Positions 1 through 10,600 are shown, counted from the first letter of the stretch. The stretch: 64,000 nucleotides of DNA from Pomacea canaliculata (GCF_003073045.1 NC_037590.1:24330449-24394448); one strand, 5' to 3'. Numbers and translations: made by a program. Notes: generated by a model not told the origin, from the sequence alone.

Positions 1-138
1 AAGTTCTTCAAGACAAACTGGAATTCATCACAAACAGTACTTCTCACACGACTGTTCGGAATTGTCTGCCACTTTGAAGTGTGTCGACGTTCGAAGCCTT
101 CAAATCCTGCATAAAGGTAACGATTATTGATGATGATT

Positions 139-173
139 GACGACGACGACGACGACGACGATGACGACGACGA
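139..173. repeat. GAC trinucleotide microsatellite
   Basis: Roughly eleven GAC/GAT triplets upstream of copy A's first visible exon. It accounts for the valine-rich open frame on the other strand. Confidence 0.85.
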
Positions 174-267
174 TGCTGATGAAAATGAAGACTGGGTTCA
201 ATACATTACAAAATGCTCGTATGTTTGAATAACACCTACTGTCGATTCCTTGTCCCTGTCCCTGAAG

Positions 268-534
268 GCGGATGTCATCGCCCAGAGCCTGGTCAAGCAC
301 AAGAAGGCGCGGGTGGTCATCATGATCACGGGTCCAATCAACACGCGCAAAATCCTGACGGCCACCGCGCGCCTGACGTCGCCGGGTACGTTCATCTGGA
401 TAGGTTCTGACAGCTGGTACACCGACATCCCCACCATGGCGTCCCTCGGGCGGCTGCTGTGGGGCAGCATGTTTCTCAGCCCCTACATGGCGTATGTGAA
501 GGCCTACGACGACTACTTTCAGCACCAAACGCTC
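268..534 (+). CDS. Copy A exon: LBD lobe 2
   Basis: The exon is bounded by a pyrimidine-rich acceptor ending CTGAAG at 267 and the donor GTAAGA at 535. It encodes 89 residues running from ADVIAQSL to QHQTL, in phase 0 at both ends. The IGSDSW motif carries the aspartate equivalent to Asp318 of mGlu1, which contacts the ligand alpha-amino group. It corresponds to copy B exon 9256-9516 but is clearly diverged from it. Bases 1-267 hold no match to the preceding exon of copy B. Confidence 0.85.
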
Positions 535-3170
535 GTAAGACTCTCTCCGCTGGCACATGTCGGCCACGTGACCAATGACTGTCACCTCCACCGTCCCCGT
601 GTTGAAGTATTAGACCTCAGAATTGTAACATCATCTGTCAGCCACATTGTTAGAGAGCGGAATCTGAGTCTCTCTCAGCTGCCTTTCTCTCGTCTTTCCT
701 TTACATTTTCTCCCTAAAGAACTAAGTGGTTGTTTGGTGTTTGTCACATAAGTTTTCTTTTTAACCGTTAAATATTGAAAACATTTGAATGATTAGTTTG
801 CACTTGCCGGTTATGAAGCTAGTTGTGATAAAGTGAAACCTTAATTAACTAGTTCATTTATTCCTCCTTCTCTCTAATCTCTTTCTCTCTGTGAGGTTTG
901 TTGGAAAAAAATTATAATTATTTCTCTGACAAAAGTGGAGTAGATCTGTCCTAAGTAACATGGTCGCTTTGTCACCGTGTGCGCGTGCACGCACTAGATC
1001 AGACCTGGGCAAGGGCGGCCCGCGGGCCGCATCCGCTCCACCTCCTGTCTCTGACCGGCCCGCCCGCCAGTATATATACTTTATATACAGTATTGGGTAA
1101 AACTGAGTTAACTATATTAGTCCGGCCCTCTAAAACCTTTCCAATTTCTCATGCGGCCCCTTGAGAAAATTAATTGCCCACCCCTGCTCTAGATGAAAGG
1201 CTGAGAGTTGTCTGGTCCGCAGGCTCGGTCTGACGATCCCTGGCTGCGCGACTTCTGGGAGGAATACTTCCGGTGCTCCCTCAGCAACGGGACCTGCCCA
1301 GAGAATCTGACCATCAGCGCGCACGGCGACGGATACGTGGCACAAGCTTACACGGCGTACATTGCCGACACCGTGCACATGATTGCCAACGCCACAGCCC
1401 GGGTGCTCCGCTCCACTCACTGTGCAGGTCGCACCGGCAGCCAAGCGCGTGCATGCGTGACGGGGCCGCGGCTGCTGGAGGAGATCAAGCTCACACAACA
1501 GGAGGGATACACGGGGTGGCTTGAGCTGGACAACGACGGCGACCGTCTGGGGCGGTACGAGATCCGACAGCTGCTGCCTGGGGATGGTGGCGCCCTCACA
1601 GAGATGTTGGTGGCCAGGTTTGATGCACGGCTCGGCGAGTTTTCGCATCTGCGCAACTTCAGCTGGGTGCACTTCCAGATTGCAGAAGACGCCCAGAACC
1701 CGGATATTCCCGAGTCTCGCTGCAGCTGGCCGTGCAGCATCGGGGAGGCTCGCATACCGCAGGAGGTGACCTGCTGCTGGTTGTGCAGGCCGTGTCGCCC
1801 CAACGAGCAACTCGTTCTCAACGGCACCATGTGTCAGACATGTCCCACCTTCACCTGGCCTGACCCGGCCACCGGCTACAGCACGTGCTACGACATCTCG
1901 CCAGACACGCCCACCTTCGCCAGCCTGAGGGGAGTGCTGCAGACGCTGGCGGCACTGGCGTGCTGCGCGCTTTGCCTCGCCGTCCTCGTCTTCTTCGTCC
2001 GTCACTGGAACTGCCGCATCATCAAGGCGTGCTCGCGCGAGCTGTCCCTCCTCATGCTGCTGGCCATCGGCCTGGGCTACGTCACCATGGTCACGCTGCT
2101 GGCCCCTCCCAGCGAGGTGTCGTGTCGCATCAACTACCTGCTCTTCTGCCTCAGCTTCGCCGTTATCTACGGCTCGCTGCTCGTCCGCGCTCAGCGCATT
2201 TATCGCATTTTTGACGCAGGTCAAAGGTCGACACAAAGACCTCGTCTGATTGGTTCCAGCCACCAGCTGCTCCTCGCGGCAGGTCTTATTCTGGTACAGG
2301 TCAGTTGTCTTTAATGTTGTATAGATAAGCAACTATTTCATCTTCTCATAGACAGTCATTGTGTCTGTCTTTGTAAATGTAATGCTCACCATTTCTGGTT
2401 GCCTGACTGACTGGCTGACTGACTGGCTGGCCGTCAGCAATATTGCCTTTATTTCTTCTAACCTACTCAATACTTTCTACAGTGTCTGTCTATCCGTTCG
2501 GGATTACCGTTAAACAGGTAAGGACTACTTTGACTATGGATAAACAACTGACTGGTGTGATATCAAGAGGTTGCCATGTTACTTTCAGGTGTTGATCTGC
2601 AGTCTGATAATGAGTGAGTACGGCCCCTGGCACCGGCGTTTTATGGCGGTTGCCATGGAAGCGTACGTGGAGGTGAGTTGCGAGGTGCCGGCGGTGGGCC
2701 TGTACTCCTTCCTGGTGTACAACCTGCTGCAGGTGGCCGTCTGCTCGCTGCTGGCCTTCAAGACGCGGCGCCTGCCCGACAACTTCAACGAGTCTCGCTT
2801 CATCTCCATGTGCGTGTCCACCACGCTGGTCATCTGGCTGGCCTTCGTGCCCGCTTACATGGTGTCGGGCCGCGAGCACCTGCGGCTGCTGATGCTGGCC
2901 CTGGCCCTGGCTCTCAACCACAGCGTGGCGCTCGTCTTTCTCTTCCTGCCCAAAGTCTACGCCGTCCTCTACCTGCAGGACGCCGCTGACGTCAGCACAG
3001 CCAATACCCGGGTACCCAGAACGCGAGCCAGCCCAGGAACAGTCAGCGCCATCCACCGGTGTAACGGAAATAATATTGCCGGAAGTGACGTCTGTAGCGG
3101 AACCTTCGGCGGAAGTGTTGGGAACGTATCCACAGGACCGAACTTTCTTCAAGTTGGTCCTGCGCCGTGA
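268..3170 (+). CDS. mGluR-like class C GPCR, copy A (3' part; 5' exons outside window)
   Basis: Three exons, 268-534, 1223-2299 and 2589-3170, join in phase 0 and give 641 residues ending at TGA 3168-3170. In order they encode the second half of the Venus-flytrap ligand-binding domain (LBD), a nine-cysteine-type cysteine-rich domain (CRD), seven membrane helices and a 50-60 residue cytosolic tail. Family marks are IGSDSW in the LBD, CSWPC and CCWLC in the CRD, AQRIYRIF after helix 3, and AFKTRRLPDNFNES in intracellular loop 3, where mGluRs have AFKTRKCPENFNEA. The product should be a plasma-membrane G-protein-coupled receptor for an amino-acid-like ligand. The exons for the signal peptide and LBD lobe 1 must lie left of base 1, or are missing. 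A hAT MITE sits just upstream of the second exon here. From 1708 to 2994 the gene is almost identical to copy B. The family call is firm; the ligand is unknown. Confidence 0.9.
1000..1186. mobile_element. Non-autonomous hAT element (MITE), 187 bp
   Basis: The ends read CAGACCTGGGCAA on the left and TTGCCCACCCCTG on the right. These are imperfect inverted repeats of the CAGNNNTGGGCAA type usual for hAT transposons, with GGCCGCAT repeated inside each end. Flanking 8-bp direct copies are CACTAGAT (992-999) and CTCTAGAT (1187-1194), which differ at one position and fit the 8-bp target duplication of hAT elements. There is no transposase. It sits in the intron of copy A, with its end 36 bases from the next exon. 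Confidence 0.82.
1223..2299 (+). CDS. Copy A exon: end of LBD, CRD, helices 1-4
   Basis: The exon is 1077 bases long, with acceptor GTCCGCAG ending at 1222 and donor GTCAGT at 2300. It starts ARSDDPWLRDFWEEYF, which aligns with the conserved RNPWFxEFWxxxFxC block of mGluRs. The CRD begins at ESRCSWPC (about 1713) and ends near GYSTCYD. Helices 1-4 follow. From base 1708 onward the sequence is nearly identical to copy B. Before 1708 the two proteins are only roughly half identical. Confidence 0.88.
1708..2994 (+). repeat. Left arm of a 1.29-kb inverted repeat (CRD-7TM module)
   Basis: This block matches the reverse complement of 7199-8489. By eye the 998 exonic bases differ at only seven positions (two amino-acid changes, Q/H in the CRD and L/F in helix 4). 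The 289-base intron differs at about 14 positions plus one 4-bp length change. Similarity stops abruptly at both ends, at the LBD-CRD junction on one side and just after helix 7 on the other. Confidence 0.92.
2589..3170 (+). CDS. Copy A last exon: helices 5-7 and C-tail
   Basis: The acceptor TTACTTTCAG ends at 2588, and the exon runs to TGA at 3168-3170. It encodes extracellular loop 2, helices 5-7 and a tail ending QVGPAP. The part up to LYLQDAADV is identical in protein to copy B; the tail after it (from about 2995) is unrelated to copy B's tail. The tail shows no PPxxF Homer-binding motif. Confidence 0.88.
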   Translation: MLICSLIMSEYGPWHRRFMAVAMEAYVEVSCEVPAVGLYSFLVYNLLQVAVCSLLAFKTRRLPDNFNESRFISMCVSTTLVIWLAFVPAYMVSGREHLRLLMLALALALNHSVALVFLFLPKVYAVLYLQDAADVSTANTRVPRTRASPGTVSAIHRCNGNNIAGSDVCSGTFGGSVGNVSTGPNFLQVGPAP

Positions 3171-3225
3171 GAATGAATGTTTGTGAGGGCGATCTGTAAA
3201 CATGAACACAACTCATGAACGCGAC

Positions 3226-3231
3226 AATAAA
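3226..3231 (+). terminator. Polyadenylation signal AATAAA of copy A
   Basis: A canonical AATAAA lies 55 bases after the stop codon of copy A. That implies a very short 3' UTR that would end well before the convergent partner gene. Cleavage site and usage are inferred. Confidence 0.5.
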
Positions 3232-4009
3232 TGTCAACAGACTATCTGAGCATGGCTTACATGCTGGACTTTATAAAACATTAAGTCTGATCTTTGTGTA
3301 TGCAGCAGCATGATTATTGCATACATTAATGCTGAAATGAAAACATTCTTGTTTCAGTCAAATATTGCTAAACCTTTGCCCATTGCAATAGTTCCTTACT
3401 TTATAAGTTAATAATCCAATCGTTGCGAATGCATAAACTTTATTTTCCCATTTCTGTCTCAAACATACCGCGTTTGGAAAAGCTTTTTGTCGGATATTAC
3501 CGATTGCTACAGTTGAGTGTCAGGAGAGTAGGACATTGTATTCAATAACTGTAAACTGTTATACATGATCACACCATCGTCATGTCGGTATTTAGAGAAG
3601 GTGATAAGTAAACTCCTCACACCTCCCACATCACAGCACGATCCCACACAGTCAGTGTGTGTACTTAGCACAGAATCATGAATTCTTTTTAATGATCTGG
3701 AATTGGATTCAAACCCTAGCACTAAACAAACATATTTCAAGAATTCATTTATTTAATGTAGACTAATCTTTTGAGTTTTCTGTAACTCAGTTTGCCCTCA
3801 CGCACTCAGTGTTTTAACTGGTCTTTCGGGATCCAACCGCCTCAACTAATTGCCCCTCCCCTTCCTCCTCCCCCAAGGCAAACTGCGACATCACGATGCT
3901 GCAACTCGGGGAGCATTGATCTCCCCTTGTGTCACGACTGACGTCAGCGTGCGATCGTTGGCACCACAGTGTCATGTTATGTGTCATGATACGGTGTCAT
4001 GTGTTGTGT

Positions 4010-4098
4010 GTCCTCCTCCTCCCCCTCCTCCTCCTCCTCCTCCTCATCATCATCCTCATCCTCATCATAACACTCACTGCCTTTTTTTTTTTTTTTTA
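4010..4098. repeat. CCT/CAT microsatellite and poly-T run
   Basis: An imperfect CCT tract merges into CAT/CTC triplets and is followed by a run of about 17 T. It explains the proline-, leucine- and glutamate-rich open frames on the two strands. Confidence 0.85.
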
Positions 4099-4345
4099 CC
4101 GAGATGTTAAACAATAATTGAAACGTAGCAATAATCCAGACTAATAAAATATATTTACACAAAGACAATAGAAGACAACTTCTGCTGTAGCTTATAATAA
4201 ATGCACGACGAGATTGCACTCGTGACACTTCAGTTATCATAAATAATGTACACCACAACAATTCATCAATGTTTGCAGCGTGCGTCCGTATGACACTGTG
4301 GTCACACAGCACTGTTTCAAGACTAGGAATGGTTTTATTTATTTT

Positions 4346-4489
4346 GCGGTGATGTTAATTTTAATTAGCGCTGTGATCCAAATATATTGAGTTGTTTGCC
4401 ATAGTTTGCCATATTTAGCGGTGCTAACAATTTTACTGAGCGCTGTGATCCAAGTATATTTAATTGTTTGCCATAGTTTGCCATATTTA
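4346..4489. repeat. 72-bp tandem duplication
   Basis: Two adjacent 72-base units, 4346-4417 and 4418-4489, both end TTTGCCATATTTA. A truncated third start (GCGATGCT) follows at 4490. Each unit also contains a doubled TTTGCCATA. Confidence 0.85.
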
Positions 4490-4523
4490 GCGATGCTGAC
4501 CACTGTTATCAAACAAAATGCTG

Positions 4524-4620
4524 TGTACATGGCCACTTGTCTTGCCGCTCCTTGGTCTGGTTCACAGCCTCCATTATATTCCTCCTTCTACCGTTCGATA
4601 TTGACTCTAAAGCTGCTCGA
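4524..4620. repeat. 97-bp direct repeat, copy 1
   Basis: It matches 5564-5660 in the same orientation with about six differences by eye, 1040 bases apart. It begins TGTACATGGCC. The family is not recognised. It could be a fragment of a dispersed element or a local duplication. Confidence 0.8.
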
Positions 4621-4860
4621 AACAGCTGTGATCCACCTCGTCTTGCCAAACTTTAGCATGCTGAAGAAACTACTTCTACATCTCCACGTCTTCTTGTGTA
4701 GTGGGAGTGAGACATGCTGTATGAGTGTACAGTCTGAGAATGTACAACACCGCACGACAAACCCTCGAGTCCTGTCTCACAGCATCCGCTACCAGTCACG
4801 TGGTTCGCTATGCACTCCGCTTCCTGACTACTGTGTGATGACACATTGCGTCTTACAGAG

Positions 4861-5000
4861 TAACAATGTAATAAGTCAGTTGTTACAGTGTACTAATGTA
4901 ATACGTCAGTTGTTATAGTGTACTAGTGTAATATGTCAGTTGTTACAGTGTACTAATGTAATACGTCAGTTGTAATTCGTCAGTTGTTACAGTGTACTGA
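4861..5000. repeat. 30-bp minisatellite
   Basis: About four and a half units of exactly 30 bases, each containing GTCAGTTGTTACAGTG preceded by TACTAATGTAATAC or a close variant. The pattern decays gradually to about 5110. There are no unique spacers, so it is a plain tandem repeat. Confidence 0.85.
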
Positions 5001-5563
5001 TCCAGTACTCCCCAACGTTGTTACAGTGTACTTGCCTAATATGTCCCCCACTGTACTTAATACGTCCCTCTTTACAGTGTACTTACATAACTCTTCCCTC
5101 TTACACTTACTGAAGTCTATTTCTCGTCCTCGCAGCACTGTACTGTCAGACATTTGTGTGTTTACATACCCGACTGTTAGCCTTGCACTCGCATATGCTT
5201 GAATATTTATGTACAGCGGCTTCCACAATTGTACTGCTATAGACTCGTGTGTTTGTGTACATTGTACATAAGTACACATGTCAAGTGTCCACCTTCAGAA
5301 ACCCGACCTCATGTTCATAGACCGCAGGTCAGTCTGCTTCTCTGTCCGGTGATGATGATGTCCACACTGCAGCTATTGAGATTACCTCCCGTCCATTTGT
5401 TCTCTCCCTTTGACGCGTGTCTCTCGATCCCATCCCTATATGTTCTATATTTTCCATGCATTCTCGTTCCGTTCCCTCGACCCCGACTATGTCCATCCTC
5501 ATCGTCCTTTAACATCCCCTGGTGTCTAGGGCAGCAGCTACGCGCTTCCACTTCAGTTTTCTC

Positions 5564-5660
5564 TGTACATGGCCAGTTGTCTTGCCGCTCCTTGGTCTGG
5601 TTCGCAGCCTCCATTATATTCCTCCTTCTACCGTTCGATATCCACTCTAAAGCTTCTCAA
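5564..5660. repeat. 97-bp direct repeat, copy 2
   Basis: Partner of 4524-4620, same orientation, about 94% identical by eye. Confidence 0.8.
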
Positions 5661-6572
5661 AGTGAAGTCTTTTCACGGGCCACCAAAGGTTTGATCCTGT
5701 TCTGAGCTTTCTCACTTATTGAGCGTGTTCATTGTTCTTGCGCTGATGTCTTGCAATAGTTACATGTGTGGTGTAGTGACATTGATGGCGTGTACCCGAG
5801 GATGGAAGCAGGGGATCTGGGGGAATAGTATCGACACTTCATCATTAGAAAAATTGCATCCCTAGTCTTTAGGAAATGTCTTCGGCGTTGACCTTAGCTG
5901 GTGGCGCTGTGCTCAGCTACACGGGACACGTCATCACTGCCGCGTCCGCCATGGCGGTGGTGTCGTACAACGGGGGAACATCAATCCATTTCAGTTCGTT
6001 TAATTCAAATGAGGAAAATCATACTTCAGTCTTCACCCGGCGTCGCCCACAGCAACATAGAGAAAAACACATAAGGTCACTGTTTCGTGTCGCCTGTAAT
6101 AGTCACCCTTCATCGGTCCGTGTCAAACCTGTGTAGCCGCCAGACATCTCAAGTCATAGTCTTTCAGATGCTAGGTTTTGGTCCTGTTGGACTACAGATG
6201 AAATGTTTTTGAGCATGTGTTGTCAAAACTACGGTGGGACGCACTTCACATACGACACTTGAAATGTGATAATATTGATGATCATATGTAGTGTGCTGTC
6301 ACTTATGACATTAGTACTGTCACCAATAAATACTGTACTGTCACTAGTCACACTGTCGCTAGTTATTTGTACTGCAATTATAAGTCACACGTACTGTCAC
6401 TAGCCGCACTTATTGGATAGTCATAGAACATTCTTATTAAACATCAGCTTATATTTTAAAAATGTGATTTTTGGACTGTACAGATGTGTGCACGCTGGCT
6501 CAGCGTGTGAGTAGAAAGTTCTGTCTCCTTGTTTGACTGTATGGTTGTGTGCGTCTCTCTGTCTCATTCTGT

Positions 6573-6600
6573 GTGTGCGCGCGTGTATGTGTTTGCGCGC

Positions 6601-6631
<31 letters not shown>

Positions 6632-6658
6632 GGTGTGCGTGTGTGGGTGTGCGCGCGA
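6573..6658. repeat. GT/GC microsatellite
   Basis: Alternating GTGTGT with GCGCGC interruptions. It explains the valine/cysteine- and histidine/threonine-rich open frames here, which are not genes. Confidence 0.9.
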
Positions 6659-7091
6659 GCGTAGGGATGGTTTCTACCAACATCACAAACTCGGTTTCAG
6701 GCCTGGATACCTCCAATGTACAGCTCGCGCACCTGTCTTCCAGGTCTAAGGGATAAAATAGTTTGCGCCACACATTTTAATTTGTATTTGAAGATAGCAG
6801 CCCGTAGCTATCCAAGTTTAGAAAATACAACATATAAACACGAGCTAGCATTGGCATACAAACCATGTAAAACGAATAAACAAAATATACATAGACATAC
6901 AAAAGAATATCGTTCACACAAATCAAAGAATTTTGATGCTGATCACTGCCGTCTTCCTCCTACAGACAAGTAAGAGTGTCAGGCAGGGCTGAGGTCTGAT
7001 GTGCTTGAAAAACGTGGCTGACCCTAACATCAGTCACAGTCCGGCATTCACCAGGATGAGGAGAGGCCACAGCTCACCTGTCCGCTTCTGA

Positions 7092-7604
7092 TCACGTGGT
7101 CGTCACTGTGCGCCTCACGACTGCGGTGACGGAGCTCAGGTGCTGCGCGTGACGTGCCAACGTCATCGTCACACCTGCTCTTGTCATGGCAGTGGCCGTG
7201 ACGTCAGCGGCGTCCTGCAGGTAGAGGACGGCGTAGACTTTGGGCAGGAAGAGAAAGACGAGCGCCACGCTGTGGTTGAGAGCCAGGGCCAGGGCCAGCA
7301 TCAGCAGCCGCAGGTGTTCGCGGCCGGACACCATGTAAGCGGGCACGAAGGCCAGCCAGATGACCAGCGTGGTGGACACGCACATGGAGATGAAGCGAGA
7401 CTCGTTGAAGTTGTCGGGCAGGCGCCGCGTCTTGAAGGCCAGCAGCGAGCAGACGGCCACCTGCAGCAGGTTGTACACCAGGAAGGAGTACAGGCCCACC
7501 GCCGGCACCTCGCAACTCACCTCCACGTACGCTTCCATGGCAACCGCCATAAACCGCCGGTGCCAGGGGCCGTACTCACTCATTATCAGACTGCAGATCA
7601 ACAC
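7092..7604 (-). CDS. Copy B exon 7: helices 5-7 and C-tail
   Basis: Acceptor ACTTTCAG, stop TGA at 7092-7094. It is identical in protein to copy A up to LYLQDAADV, then has its own 38-residue basic, Thr-rich tail. No Homer or PDZ motif is evident. Confidence 0.9.
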   Translation of the reverse strand: MLICSLIMSEYGPWHRRFMAVAMEAYVEVSCEVPAVGLYSFLVYNLLQVAVCSLLAFKTRRLPDNFNESRFISMCVSTTLVIWLAFVPAYMVSGREHLRLLMLALALALNHSVALVFLFLPKVYAVLYLQDAADVTATAMTRAGVTMTLARHAQHLSSVTAVVRRTVTTT

Positions 7605-10600
7605 CTGAAAGTAACATGGCAACCTCTTGATATCACACCAGTCAGTTGTTTATCGATAGTCAAAGTAGTCCTTACCTGTTTAACGGTAATCCCGAACGGA
7701 TAGACAGACACTGTAGAAAGTATTGAGTAGAGAAGAAGAAATAAAGGCAATATTGCTGACGGCCAGCCAGTCAGTCAGCCAGTCAGGAAGGCAGGCAACC
7801 AGAAATTGTGAGCATTACATTTACAAAGACAGACACAATGACTGTATACGAGAAGATGAAATCGTTGCTTATCTCTACAACACGAATGAAAACTGACCTG
7901 TACCAGAATAAGACCTGCCGCGAAGAGCAGCTGGTGGCTGGAACCAATCAGACGAGGTCTTTGTGTCGACCTTTGACCTGCGTCAAAAATGCGATAAATG
8001 CGCTGAGCGCGCACGAGCAGCGAGCCGTAGATAACGGCGAAACTGAGGCAGAAGAGCAGGTAGTTGATGCGACACGACACCTCGCTGGGAGGGGCCAGCA
8101 GCGTGACCATGGTGACGTAGCCCAGGCCGATGGCCAGCAGCATGAGGAGGGACAGCTCGCGCGAGCACGCCTTGATGATGCGGCAGTTCCAGTGACGGAC
8201 GAAGAAGACGAGGACGGCGAGGCAAAGCGCGCAGCACGCCAGTGCCGCCAGCGTCTGCAGCACTCCCCTCAGGCTGGCGAAGGTGGGCGTGTCTGGCGAG
8301 ATGTCGTAGCACGTGCTGTAGCCGGTGGCCGGGTCAGGCCAGGTGAAGGTGGGACATGTCTGACACATGGTGCCGTTGAGAACGAGATGCTCGTTGGGGC
8401 GACACGGCCTGCACAACCAGCAGCAGGTCACCTCCTGCGGTATGCGAGCCTCCCCGATGCTGCACGGCCAGCTGCAGCGAGACTCGGGAGGGAAAAGACT
8501 CCAGTTAAGACGGTTCGATTCCTCCTGTAGGCGAGTGTGGTACCGCCAGTCCACATCGCTCACTTCCGTGAAGGTCTTGGAGTGCGCGTCAAACGTGCTG
8601 ACGACCTTTGACGTGAGCGCGCCAGGCACCGCGGCGTGGAGTGGCAGGACCTGGCTGACGACGTACGATCCCAGACGGTCGCCGTTGTCCTCCAGCTCCA
8701 ACCACCCCGTCAGGCCCTGCTCGTGCGTGACTTTCACCTCTGACAACAGCCTCGTTCCCGTAACACACGTGCGCGCCTGGCGCCCCGCGAGTCCGGCACA
8801 TGCCGGGGACATCAGCACCCGCGCCGTGGCATTAGCGATGACGGCGATGGTGTCAACGACGTAACCGAGGATGCGGCTGTAGGACAGTTCGCCCTTTCGA
8901 GCGTGCAATGTTTGGTTGGCACTGCACGTTCCGTTGTGCAGCGAGCAGTTGAAGAACCCTTCCCAGAACTCCTCAAACCAGGGGTTGCGCGTGTCCTTCT
9001 GAGAGCAGATGACAGAAATAACGGAAGCTGACATACAAGGTTTCTGACAAGTCGAACCTTTACGTAGATTTCGACATGGCGAACATTTGCAACACATAGA
9101 AGAGTTTTAATGTGAACGTTTACATGACATAAAAGCCGTATAAACACCAAAATGATTATGTATTGTATGTTAACTGAGAGAGAAAGATTTATGTGCGTGC
9201 GTTGAGAGAGAGAAAGAGAGACACTTGAGTGAAAGAAGGAGACAGCAAAGCATACCGGAGTAAGGTTCAGGAAGTACTCGTGATACTCAGGGACACTCGA
9301 CCCAAAAGGACTAACAGTGACGGTTCCCCACATCGCCGGGCCCAGGTCCCCCATGGCGGTCGCCGCACTGGCCCAGGCGTCGCTGGCCACCCAGATGAAG
9401 TGACCCGCAGCCTCCAGGTCAGAGGTGGCGGCGATGATGCTGTGCGCGTGCTCCCTGGACGTGATGAGCACCACCACGCGGGCGTTCCTGTTCTCCACCA
9501 GCTTCAACGCCACCTCCTGAGCCTGACGACATCAGCGCTGAATTACAACAACTTCATAGGACAAGAAAATGGGTATTTCAAGACTTAAGGTTATTATTTA
9601 CAAATTTTATAATCCTTATCCTAAAAAAAATATATCTTCGCTAAATTTGTTTCCTTAAGTCACTGTCCAGAAGGGCAACCAGAACAATTTCAGGGGGAAA
9701 ATTTTAGAACTTGTCACGATTCTTGGCTTTCAGATACTTGTTGACTGTTTGGTTTCCTGCAAGAACCAAATGATGATTGAAGGAGGTTTTCGACTCGAGC
9801 AATGCGGTACAGAAAAGAAGGTTTATAGCGAGAGTGTGTCAGCTTGCAGTGAACTGTAAATAGCAGGAGGAAGTGCCAAGGGAAATCAATCTACAAGACG
9901 GCGACAGACGGGAGGGAATGAGCAACCTCTGGCAGGAGACCAAAGGCATCCTAGAGATGGCGCGGAGTCATTAAAAAGACAAGAAATTGTGGACGTGTAC
10001 TGTAGACCAAGAGGGTAGACCTGGATCCTGATAAATGTAATGTGTCTTGCCTATTAATCTGCAAGTACTTTTCTGAATTAAAACTTTATTGTATTTATTG
10101 ATTCATGACTATTTTTCTTGTACCAGTTCAAATACAAATTTTTGTTTCAGCGGCGCCATGTTCTCGTGTGAAGTAGCTCATCAAAGTTACACACCATCCA
10201 AAGCAATCGTAGGTCCACAACATCCCATAAGCTAAATGATTTAAATGATAGCTCAGCACATGCGTACATCAATAGTCACGTGTTCATATGTCTACCTGGA
10301 GGTCGGTCATGACCATTGCAATCTTCATGGCCGCCCCAAGGCAAATTCCATGTTTCTCAAACAGGTTTTGCAGCTGTCGGAAGCCGTTTTCACCGTAACT
10401 GCCCTCTGTGTACACGACAGACACGTAGCTCCACCCGAACTGCTGCATCAGCCTGAATATGGCTTGAAACTGAAATCTGAAGAAACAATAATGTTAAGGC
10501 CACTATCGAGTTCTTAATAATTTTACTTAGAGCATAGACATAGACTACTTAGACAGACCATATCATATCTAAGGTTTTAAGATCTGCCGTGGTTGCTGGC

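Larger units (their letters stand above)
3232..7091. other. Repeat-rich spacer between the convergent receptor genes
   Basis: No convincing exon is seen. The stretch holds the 3' UTRs of both receptors, a CCT/CAT tract with poly-T (4010-4098), 72-bp and 30-bp tandem repeats, a 97-bp direct repeat pair and a GT microsatellite. Open frames here are short or low-complexity. A possible variant polyadenylation signal for copy B (ATTAAA on the minus strand, 6776-6781) lies about 310 bases after its stop codon. Confidence 0.6.

Noticed and set aside
124-591. Long minus-strand frame opposite the copy A exon
   Set aside because: It is antisense to a well-supported exon and ends in a polyvaline run from the GAC repeat.
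4861-5000. Regular 30-bp repeats resembling a CRISPR array
   Set aside because: The units are directly adjacent with no unique spacers, decay gradually, and sit in a eukaryotic genome.
6529-6773. Overlapping Val/Cys- and His/Thr-rich open frames
   Set aside because: They are translations of the GT/GC microsatellite.
1708-8489. Large inverted repeat as the ends of a transposon
   Set aside because: The arms are exons and an intron of receptor genes. They start and stop at domain borders and show no terminal motif or target duplication.
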